Origin: a virus
Length of the DNA: 34,389 nt
IMG/VR virus record: IMGVR_UViG_3300035666_000099
Span: 1 to 34,389 of that record
Direction: 5' to 3' (one strand)
The position numbers were made by a program, and so were the translations under genes. Positions 14,540 to 20,533 of the stretch are shown piece by piece; position 1 is the stretch's first letter, and every line of letters starts with the position of its first letter. The notes beneath the pieces were generated by a model. It searched no databases, was not told the DNA's origin, and was given only the letters and a program-made list of their open reading frames with translations.

Positions 14540-15307
14540 ATGAGCAAAATCAGCTTCGAGGATCTCGAAAAGCAACCGGCTGCCACAGAGGAAAAAACCC
14601 TCGTGACCGCCGAATCCAAACAACTCGCGACCGCCGTGCCGGTGGGTAATCCGGCCAACGGCTTGATCGGCGAGTGGACCGCCCAAGACACGCGCCTCCC
14701 GCGCCTCAACTTGGTCAACAAGTCGGGTGAACTAGCCAATACGTTCATCCCTGGCACCTACGTCATCAACAAGGAGCACCAGATCAACGGCTTGGCCGAA
14801 GGCTCCCGCGAAAAGAGCGCACCACTCAACGTGATCGTCGCTTCAATGGCCAAGCAATACCAAGAGAACATTCCGTTTGAAGAACGCGACGCGAAGCCCG
14901 CGCAGGTCTTCAACAGCTCGTCCGAAGTGTTCGCCTCCGGCGGTCGCATCGACAGGGCGCAGAAAGAAGGCTGCTTCTCCGAGATCGCGCACATCGAGCT
15001 GTTCATCGAGCAGCCTGAGACGCTCGACGAGGACGCGGCGGCGTTGTTCTACAACACGCTCGGCGGAAAGAAATTCGCCCGTGTCATCTGGACAGTTTCG
15101 GGAACGGCGTTCGGCGCCGTCGCTGTGACTGTGGCCTCGGCCCTGCGCGGTCATCTCTCGCAGACGGGTATCGTCGGCGGATGGTGGCATCTGTCTTCCA
15201 ACCTCATCAAGGGGCAGAAGAACAGTTGGTGGCAACCGGCAATCCGCACCAACGGACTGACCGAAACCAAACTCCGCGAAGAAGTCGAAGCGGTTCTTTT
15301 CAAATAA
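14540..15307 (+). CDS. Conserved phage protein, possibly ssDNA-binding
   Basis: The ATG at 14540 gives 255 aa (MSKISFEDLEKQPAATEEKTL...). An upstream GTG at 14471 would add 23 residues that read through the gene-junction motif (MNNLTTAKPQ), so the later start fits better. The N-terminal ~45 residues are low complexity and acidic; from ~60 on it is a compact alpha/beta protein (RLPRLNLVNKSGELANTFIPGTYVIN, ARVIWTVSGTAFGAVAVTVASAL). Position between the helicase-nuclease and polymerase is typical of phage ssDNA-binding or recombination accessory proteins. That role is inferred from context only. Confidence 0.55.
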   Translation: MSKISFEDLEKQPAATEEKTLVTAESKQLATAVPVGNPANGLIGEWTAQDTRLPRLNLVNKSGELANTFIPGTYVINKEHQINGLAEGSREKSAPLNVIVASMAKQYQENIPFEERDAKPAQVFNSSSEVFASGGRIDRAQKEGCFSEIAHIELFIEQPETLDEDAAALFYNTLGGKKFARVIWTVSGTAFGAVAVTVASALRGHLSQTGIVGGWWHLSSNLIKGQKNSWWQPAIRTNGLTETKLREEVEAVLFK

Positions 15308-15313
15308 CAACCT

Positions 15314-15412
15314 TTGGCAGGATCAGGGATTGCGGCGGCGGTTAAGGTTTTATCCTCTGGTTATTTCTAGTCCCCTGTTCCCGTAACCGCATAAAAGCGG
15401 GAACCCTGCCAA
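15314..15412 (+). ncRNA. Candidate structured RNA with pseudoknots
   Basis: Outer 8-bp stem TTGGCAGG (15314-15321) with CCTGCCAA (15405-15412), perfect. Inside, GCGGTTA (15338-15344) pairs with TAACCGC (15384-15390), and GTTCCCG (15377-15383) pairs with CGGGAAC (15398-15404), both 7 bp and perfect. The 15338 pairing crosses the second hairpin, an H-type pseudoknot. CAGGG (15324-15328) can also pair with CCCTG (15373-15377). No gene occupies this gap. The transcript would lead into the Nmad1-like gene, so a cis-regulatory RNA is possible. I match it to no known class. Confidence 0.5.
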
Positions 15413-15420
15413 TCAACTCA

Positions 15421-15472
15421 GCTTCCGGTCGGAGGAAAACAGCATTGGGGGCATGGGCCTCCGGCCGGAAGC
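15421..15472 (+). terminator. Long GC-rich hairpin
   Basis: GCTTCCGGTCGGAGG (15421-15435) pairs with CCTCCGGCCGGAAGC (15458-15472): 15 bp with a single G-U. The loop is 22 bases. A short CCACTTTTC follows, a weak U-run, so this may be a terminator for the upstream transcript or the lower half of a regulatory leader. It ends 9 bases before the next ATG. Confidence 0.55.
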
Positions 15473-15481
15473 CACTTTTCT

Positions 15482-15877
15482 ATGGGAGCAATGAAACAAC
15501 ACATTCTTGAACAACAAGACCGCGACGAGCGTGTCGAACGCCTGAAGGAACTCAACAACATGGAGTCCGACCAGGAATGGATCGACACCCTCGCCGACAT
15601 CATCGGGATCGAGACCGATCTCGGCAGGAAATCATTCCACGCGCTGTGCGAAGCAGCCATCCTTCTGGACTCAAAAAACCGCGACTACGGTCCGGGAAAC
15701 ATTTCGGCTTTTGGTGAGCGCGGTGTGGTCGTGCGACTAAACGACAAGGTCGAAAGGCTGAAGACACTGGTCTGGAACGGAAAGAGTCCAGAACACGAGA
15801 AAGTCGCGGACACTTGGATCGACATCGCCAACTACGGAATTATCGGCCTGCTCTGCCACAAAGGCGTGTGGAAATGA
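15482..15877 (+). CDS. Nmad1/DUF1599-like nucleotide-modification-associated protein
   Basis: A 131-aa protein. The C-terminal ~90 residues read FHALCEAAILLDSKNRDYG ... FGERGVVVRLNDKVERLKTLVW ... VADTWIDIANYGIIGLLCHKG, matching the DUF1599 / nucleotide modification associated domain 1 pattern (K..DYG, G..VR..DK..RL, D...D.ANY.I). Proteins of this type occur in phages that alter nucleotides, but their reaction is not established. ATG codons at 15482 and 15491 are both possible; the sequence GGGAGCA lies between them. A structured leader precedes the gene (15314-15472). Its stop overlaps the next start (AAATGA). Confidence 0.72.
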   Translation: MGAMKQHILEQQDRDERVERLKELNNMESDQEWIDTLADIIGIETDLGRKSFHALCEAAILLDSKNRDYGPGNISAFGERGVVVRLNDKVERLKTLVWNGKSPEHEKVADTWIDIANYGIIGLLCHKGVWK

Positions 15878-16068
15878 CCGCACGTCGAGTCTGTTCCGCG
15901 ATGGCTATGGCCGTCACCGCAGCCGTGGTTGTCGGGTTTGGCTCCGCATATCTAGAGGTTCATAAGCGCCACCAGATGTCGGAAGAACTCGCGCAATGGC
16001 AACTCGAAGAGTGGAAAGAAAACCTGCTCACCGAGCGCCAACGCGAACTTATCGGAGGGAGCAAATGA
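15874..16068 (+). CDS. Small membrane protein, 64 aa
   Basis: The ATG at 15874 (in ATGA) gives MTARRVCSAMAMAVTAAVVVGFGSAYLEVHKRHQ... with a basic N-terminus, one hydrophobic span at residues ~8-26 and a charged helical tail (QMSEELAQWQLEEWKENLLTERQREL). A type II single-pass topology with a cytoplasmic or periplasmic coiled coil is likely. An upstream start at 15814 would lie entirely within the Nmad1-like gene. Possible lysis or membrane-anchor role, no family recognised. Confidence 0.5.
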   Translation: MTARRVCSAMAMAVTAAVVVGFGSAYLEVHKRHQMSEELAQWQLEEWKENLLTERQRELIGGSK

Positions 16069-16154
16069 TCCCGATCGTCGGACTGTTCGTTTCTTGGGTC
16101 GGTCTATTCGGATTCGGAGCATGGCTCGCCGCCAAAGGAGGAGATGCTAAATGA
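16065..16154 (+). CDS. Tiny membrane peptide, 29 aa
   Basis: MIPIVGLFVSWVGLFGFGAWL followed by AAKGGDAK. One hydrophobic span covers almost the whole peptide. It overlaps the preceding stop and the following start by four bases (ATGA) on each side, the tight coupling typical of a real gene, and the sequence AAAGGAGGAG near its end provides a Shine-Dalgarno for the next gene. Confidence 0.5.
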   Translation: MIPIVGLFVSWVGLFGFGAWLAAKGGDAK

Positions 16155-16423
16155 GAACTTACACTGTCGTCATCGACGAAGACGTTCCTCTAGCAGACAA
16201 GAAACCAGGCGAACAGTCGCGGTATCAACATCCGCTGTCCTACCTACTGGGTAATCTGAACGTCGGCGACTCGTTCATCTATCCGGCCTCGACCTGTGAA
16301 GGGTTCAATGGGCTGCGATCCATTGCATCAAGCACCGGCCGTCGCGGCGGTAAGAAGTTCGCGACCCGACTCGTCACTGACGGAGAAGGCGTCGATCGCC
16401 TTCGTTTCTGGAGGACGGCATGA
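16151..16423 (+). CDS. Small conserved-type phage protein, 90 aa
   Basis: MRTYTVVIDEDVPLADKKPG ... with the core YLLGNLNVGDSFIYPAST ... GKKFATRLVTDGEGVDRLRFWRTA. The pattern 'L.VGDSF.vp ... R ... G.KF.TR ... g.R.WR' recurs in short phage proteins of unknown function. A strong Shine-Dalgarno (AAAGGAGGAG) lies ~5 bases before the ATG. Likely a small DNA- or protein-binding regulator; no specific role. Confidence 0.62.
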   Translation: MRTYTVVIDEDVPLADKKPGEQSRYQHPLSYLLGNLNVGDSFIYPASTCEGFNGLRSIASSTGRRGGKKFATRLVTDGEGVDRLRFWRTA

Positions 16424-16533
16424 GCGCCGGTTGGTTTCTCATCGGTCTCGCCGTCGGCATTGTGCTCGGCGGACTCGCAACCTACGGAGCCATCTTCGCG
16501 TGGGCGGTCCGCAACGGAGAACGCGAGGGATGA
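16420..16533 (+). CDS. Tiny membrane peptide, 37 aa
   Basis: MSAGWFLIGLAVGIVLGGLATYGAIFAWAVRNGEREG. A glycine-rich hydrophobic span (residues ~5-28) carries G-x-x-x-G spacing that favours helix packing. Basic residues follow on the C-terminal side. It overlaps the previous stop (ATGA) and lies three bases before the next gene. Function unknown. Confidence 0.5.
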   Translation: MSAGWFLIGLAVGIVLGGLATYGAIFAWAVRNGEREG

Positions 16534-16536
16534 GTT

Positions 16537-16791
16537 ATGCCACACGTTCTGGACAATCTCGCTTTACTCAAGGGGTGTATGCGGAAGCGTCCGTTCGAGT
16601 CAAAGGAAGCAGCCGAGTCGTTGAATCCAGAGGACTTCCGCGTCTATCTCTGTCCCTTTTGCAACAAGTGGCATCGGTCGTCCAAGCCGCACCTCAAACA
16701 AAAACTCATCGCGAGGAAAAAACGCGACAAGCAATACCGCAAGGCGAAGGCGCTAAAGCGCAAAGAGTTCTTCAAGCAGTATGACCCCTGA
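16537..16791 (+). CDS. Zinc-ribbon-like small protein
   Basis: An 84-aa basic protein. YLCPFCNKWHRSSKPHL (residues ~37-53) has C-x-x-C ... H ... H, a zinc-binding CCHH-type knuckle. It is followed by a Lys/Arg-rich helix (KKRDKQYRKAKALKRKEFFKQ). It resembles the CPHCGGAHLT protein at 32179-32547 in organisation. A nucleic-acid-binding accessory role in replication is probable from composition. It overlaps the next gene by 11 bases. Confidence 0.62.
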   Translation: MPHVLDNLALLKGCMRKRPFESKEAAESLNPEDFRVYLCPFCNKWHRSSKPHLKQKLIARKKRDKQYRKAKALKRKEFFKQYDP

Positions 16792-16972
16792 CGTTACCAT
16801 AGGTCGCATCAACTTCGGGCCGCGTGATTCATTCACGACGCTCGGGCAGGTGGTCGAGAAACTTGCAGCCCAAGAGGAATTGATCGACGGCCTGCTTCTT
16901 CTCGTCAGCGATCTGAAGACCGAAAACGCGTGGCTGCGGTCGCACCTTCCAGAACAACTTCACGAACTCTGA
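16781..16972 (+). CDS. Small coiled-coil protein, 63 aa
   Basis: MTPDVTIGRINFGPRDSFTTLGQVVEKLAAQEELIDGLLLLVSDLKTENAWLRSHLPEQLHEL. The last ~40 residues form a heptad-like helix (LGQVVEKL..QEELIDGLLLLVSDLKTENAWLRSHL), likely a dimeric coiled coil. It overlaps the zinc-ribbon gene by 11 bases and lies two bases before the polymerase. Function unknown. Confidence 0.55.
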   Translation: MTPDVTIGRINFGPRDSFTTLGQVVEKLAAQEELIDGLLLLVSDLKTENAWLRSHLPEQLHEL

Positions 16973-16974
16973 TC

Positions 16975-18786
16975 ATGGCTGTCGCGATCGACTTTGAATC
17001 CTACTACGACAACGAAACGAGCGTGACCACGCTCGGGGCTTACAACTACGCCCGCGCCACGGACATCTACATGGTCGCTATGTATTCGGACGCCGGTTGG
17101 CAGTATGTCGGGCCACCGGCCGGTGCGCCGTGGGATGCTTGCGCCGGTCAAGAATGGCTCATGCACAACGCTGCGTTCGACCTGACGCTTTACCAAGCGT
17201 TGGTCGAGGAGGGGAAAGTCAAACGAGTCGAGCCGAAGGCGGTCTACGACACTGCGGACATGGCGGCCTACCTCGGATACCCGCGCTCGCTCAAGGAAGC
17301 CGCTTTCTATCTGGCCCACCTCGAGCTGAAGAAGTCCACCCGCGACAACATGAAAGGCCGGCATTACACCGTGCCTCCTGGAACGGACTTTCTCGCGCTA
17401 CCCAAACGCAAGCGGATGGACAACGATTTCAAGATGGAGATCGCCCGTTACGCGCTTCTGGATGCCAAAGCCACGCTGCAAATCTGGAAGATCCACGGAC
17501 ACAAGTGGCCGGAACATGAACGCCTGATCTCCAAGAAAACCCGCGAGATGACCATGCGCGGTGTCCCTTTAGATGTGGAAGCGACCAAAAGGGCGACGGT
17601 AATCCTCGAAGAAGAAGCGGAACGCGCTGCCAAGCTCATCCCCTGGGCGGGAGACTCGGACATCGCGCTCCTCTCGCTCCAAGCGATCAGGGATCAATGC
17701 ACCAAGGAAGGCATTCGTGCGCCCTCCACCTTCGCCGAGAAAACGACCGAAGGAGCCGAGTGGGAAGCGGAATTTGCCGACCAGTATCCGTGGGTTCGTG
17801 CCGTGCGGGACTACCGCAAAAGCAATAAGCACCTCAAGACAGTCCGCGCCATGCTCGCGAGGAAAAAGCCCGCCTCGGTCTGGATGCCATACGACATGAA
17901 ATACTTCGGGGCCGTGACCGGACGCGACAGCGGCTCGGGCGGATGGAACGCGCAGAATCTCCCCAAAGGCCAAGTGGCCGGTGTGGACATCCGCAACCTG
18001 ATCAAAGCCCCCGAAGGCTACACGCTCCTGATCTGCGACCTCTCCCAGATCGAAGCGCGGTGCATCTGCTATCTGGCCCGTGATTGGAAAAGCCTTGAGC
18101 TGATGAAAGGCTCCGACGTTTACGAAGCGCACGCCCGAGCAACGATGGGCTACACCGACCCGCGTCCACTCAAGGACGTGGACAAGAAAATGCGCCAGCT
18201 CGCCAAGGCCCGCGTCTTGGGCTTGGGCTACGGCTGCGGGGCGGAGAAGTTCCGCTACGTGGCCAAGATCATGGCCGGACTCGACATATCTTCGCAGGAA
18301 GCGCAAGAAATCGTGCAGTCCTACCGCCAGTCAAACGTCGCCGTCACCCGCCTGTGGCGGACTCTTGACCGGACGATGCGGAACTCCATCGACAGTAAGG
18401 AGCAGAATTTCACAGTCACCCTCCCCTCGGGCCGCGAGTTGGTCTACCGCAACGTGACCTGCTCGGGCGAAGGCCGTGGTGACTACCAGTGCAAAATCCC
18501 GCGCAACGGAATCATGGCCACGACCAAGCTGTATGGCGGTCTGCTGGCAGAAAATATCACCCAGGCGTTGGCGAGGGATGTTTTCATGGATCGCTACCTC
18601 GCGCTGGAAGCCGCTCGCTTCCAAGTGCTGATGCGCGTCCACGACGAAGTTGTCATACTCGTCGAAGAAAGATTGAGCGAAACCGCCAAGACCGAGGTCG
18701 AACGTATCATGGTCACGCCGCCGGAATGGTGTCCGGCGCTGCCCCTCGGTGCGGAAGTCGTGACCTCAAAAATATATCTGAAGTAA
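16975..18786 (+). CDS. Family A DNA polymerase with 3'-5' exonuclease
   Basis: The ATG at 16975 gives 603 aa (MAVAIDFESYYD). Exonuclease: DFESYY (~6-11) and HNAAFDLTLY (~63-72) supply DEDD residues; a later YALLDAKATLQIW gives the last Asp. Polymerase: motif A ICDLSQIEAR (~353-362), motif B KMRQLAKARVLGLGYG (~404-419), and motif C RVHDEVVILVEE (~553-564). No 5'-3' exonuclease domain, as in T7-type and many phage replicases. The motif A Glu region and the YG of motif B are intact. It copies the phage genome with the primase-helicase downstream. An upstream start at 16930 lies inside the coiled-coil gene and is rejected. Confidence 0.93.
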   Translation: MAVAIDFESYYDNETSVTTLGAYNYARATDIYMVAMYSDAGWQYVGPPAGAPWDACAGQEWLMHNAAFDLTLYQALVEEGKVKRVEPKAVYDTADMAAYLGYPRSLKEAAFYLAHLELKKSTRDNMKGRHYTVPPGTDFLALPKRKRMDNDFKMEIARYALLDAKATLQIWKIHGHKWPEHERLISKKTREMTMRGVPLDVEATKRATVILEEEAERAAKLIPWAGDSDIALLSLQAIRDQCTKEGIRAPSTFAEKTTEGAEWEAEFADQYPWVRAVRDYRKSNKHLKTVRAMLARKKPASVWMPYDMKYFGAVTGRDSGSGGWNAQNLPKGQVAGVDIRNLIKAPEGYTLLICDLSQIEARCICYLARDWKSLELMKGSDVYEAHARATMGYTDPRPLKDVDKKMRQLAKARVLGLGYGCGAEKFRYVAKIMAGLDISSQEAQEIVQSYRQSNVAVTRLWRTLDRTMRNSIDSKEQNFTVTLPSGRELVYRNVTCSGEGRGDYQCKIPRNGIMATTKLYGGLLAENITQALARDVFMDRYLALEAARFQVLMRVHDEVVILVEERLSETAKTEVERIMVTPPEWCPALPLGAEVVTSKIYLK

Positions 18787-18792
18787 TAACCC

Positions 18793-19002
18793 ATGCTGCC
18801 CCACAACCTTATCCGTAACTTTGAGCGTATCAGCGATTGGCGCACACCCGACCGCTATCAGGAAGAGAACGACGGCTACGTCACCATCGAGCGCGACCCG
18901 CTCCACCGCAAACACGAGGCGTTCTGCTGGAAGGCGGACATGACCCACGAACACCTCCTTACGATGTGGATGGGCGGACATTGGTTTGTCCGTAAAGCAT
19001 AA
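18793..19002 (+). CDS. Hypothetical protein, 69 aa
   Basis: MLPHNLIRNFERISDWRTPDRYQEENDGYVTIERDPLHRKHEAFCWKADMTHEHLLTMWMGGHWFVRKA. Rich in His, Trp and charged residues, with no recognisable domain. It follows the polymerase by six bases in AAGTAATAACCCATG and precedes the methyltransferase across the motif at 18999-19012, so it is a fixed member of the replication operon. Confidence 0.6.
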   Translation: MLPHNLIRNFERISDWRTPDRYQEENDGYVTIERDPLHRKHEAFCWKADMTHEHLLTMWMGGHWFVRKA

Positions 19003-19012
19003 CCTCACCACC
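18999..19012 (+). promoter_or_regulatory. Gene-junction 14-mer before the methyltransferase
   Basis: ATAACCTCACCACC spans the stop TAA of the 69-aa gene and ends three bases before the methyltransferase ATG (19016). No Shine-Dalgarno is present between, so this motif is the only upstream signal for that start. Confidence 0.55.
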
Positions 19013-19015
19013 TCG

Positions 19016-20533
19016 ATGAAATACCTTTCCGTCTGTTCCGGCATCGAAGCGGCCTCGGTCGCGTGGGAGCCGCTCGGCTGGCAACCAGCCGCGTTCTCCG
19101 AAATCGAACCCTTTCCTTCGGCGGTGCTCGCCCACCACTGGCCGTCGGTTCCCAACATGGGCGACATGACTAAATATGAAGAATGGAAACTTGATCCAAT
19201 CGGAATTCTGGTCGGCGGAACGCCATGCCAGTCCTTCTCCGTCGCCGGCCTCCGCAAAGGTCTCAAAGACTCGCGGGGAGGACTCATGCTTACCTATCTG
19301 GAAATCGCTCAACATTTTCGGCCTCGATGGATTGTCTGGGAAAACGTCCCCGGCGTCCTCAGTTCAAACGGAGGACGGGACTTTGGTTCCTTCCTCGGGG
19401 CGTTGGGCGACTTGGGGTATGGGTGGGCTTATCGCGTGCTCGATGCTCAGTGGGTCAGAACACAACGGCATCCCCGTGCCGTCGCGCAACGCAGGCGACG
19501 TGTGTTCGTTGTCGGATGTCTTGGAGACCCGATCCGTGCCGCCAAGGTTCTATTTGAGTCCGAAAGCGTGTGCCGGGATTATAAGGCGGGCGGCAAAAAG
19601 AAACAAAGTCCTGCCGGAGCATCTTCGCCGCGCTCTGGAAGCGGGATCCAAGTCGCCGGAGCCCTCGACACCCAATGCGGTGGCGGCAAGCTGACCCACC
19701 AATCTCTGGCCAACGGCCACGTCGTCGGCGCTCTCTCGGCGGAAGACGGCGAGCAGGGGCTCACCACAGTCCAAGCAGCCAAGTCGGGGATGCTGATCGC
19801 CACGGGCGACGGGCAGACTGCCGATCCGCTCACGGCGCACGAAGCCAATACTTACACGCACGAAGGCTCCACGTTCCGGCTGCGGAATTGCGTGGCGCTA
19901 CAAGACACCACGACGCGGGAGAAAGGCCAGAACGGCAAGGGCTGGAGCGACGATGGCTCAAGCTACACGCTGGACGCCGCCGCGACTCAGGGAGTTGCAA
20001 CCATCGCGCCTCCCCTCACCCGCAATCCCTACGGCGACCACGAGTCCCGCGAAGGCGTCCTCGTTCCGGCCCGCATGGCGGCGTTCGGCGAATACGTGGA
20101 AGACGAGACCGCATCGACCATGAAGGCCCGTGACTTCCGCGACGCGACGGACTTGGTTGCCCACTCGCTGAGAGGCGAAGGGTTCGACGCAAGCGAAGAC
20201 GGCACAGGACGCGGGACGCCGATTGCCGTCGACACCTACAACCAGACAGTCAGCGATACCTCGCAAGCCATTTCATCGGCGGCGAGCGACATCAACCACA
20301 CCGGCGGGGTGATCGTGCCGCACGCCGTCCGCCGCCTCACCCCCACGGAGTGTGAAAGGCTTCAAGGCTTTAATGACGGACACACCCTCATCCCTTGGAA
20401 GGGTAAACCCGCCGACCAATGCCCTGACGGGCCACGCTACAAAGCCCTCGGTAACTCGATGGCCGTGAACTGTATGGAATGGATCGGCCAACGCATCGCT
20501 TTCTACGAACATCATAACCTAACAACCCCATGA
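19016..20533 (+). CDS. C5-cytosine DNA methyltransferase
   Basis: From the ATG at 19016 it has 505 aa. Motif I LSVCSGIEAASVAW (~3-16), motif IV GGTPCQSFSVAG with catalytic PCQ (~68-79), motif VI WENVPGV (~107-113), motif VIII AQRRRRVFVVG (~156-166), and motifs IX/X RRLTPTECERLQGF and YKALGNSMAVN (~440-490). It places methyl groups on cytosine in phage DNA, likely shielding it from host restriction. The target-recognition region between motifs VIII and IX is ~270 residues long, with Gly/Ser/Thr-rich repeats such as ATGDGQTADPLTAHEANTY and SQAISSAASDINHTGG, a phage-type variant. An upstream TTG start is rejected because it would lie in the previous gene. The final codons overlap the next gene by four bases. 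Confidence 0.92.
   Translation: MKYLSVCSGIEAASVAWEPLGWQPAAFSEIEPFPSAVLAHHWPSVPNMGDMTKYEEWKLDPIGILVGGTPCQSFSVAGLRKGLKDSRGGLMLTYLEIAQHFRPRWIVWENVPGVLSSNGGRDFGSFLGALGDLGYGWAYRVLDAQWVRTQRHPRAVAQRRRRVFVVGCLGDPIRAAKVLFESESVCRDYKAGGKKKQSPAGASSPRSGSGIQVAGALDTQCGGGKLTHQSLANGHVVGALSAEDGEQGLTTVQAAKSGMLIATGDGQTADPLTAHEANTYTHEGSTFRLRNCVALQDTTTREKGQNGKGWSDDGSSYTLDAAATQGVATIAPPLTRNPYGDHESREGVLVPARMAAFGEYVEDETASTMKARDFRDATDLVAHSLRGEGFDASEDGTGRGTPIAVDTYNQTVSDTSQAISSAASDINHTGGVIVPHAVRRLTPTECERLQGFNDGHTLIPWKGKPADQCPDGPRYKALGNSMAVNCMEWIGQRIAFYEHHNLTTP
20514..20527 (+). promoter_or_regulatory. Gene-junction 14-mer before the primase-helicase
   Basis: ATAACCTAACAACC lies within the last codons of the methyltransferase (HNLTTP) and two bases before the primase ATG (20530). 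It differs from the consensus at one base. Confidence 0.5.

Noticed and set aside
15314-15412. Twister or HDV-like ribozyme
   Set aside because: The order of helices and the conserved core bases of these ribozymes, as I know them, are not present. The structure is kept as an unassigned candidate.
17569-18306. 245-aa minus-strand frame opposite the DNA polymerase
   Set aside because: Antisense to polymerase motifs A and B. No start signal and no recognisable domain.
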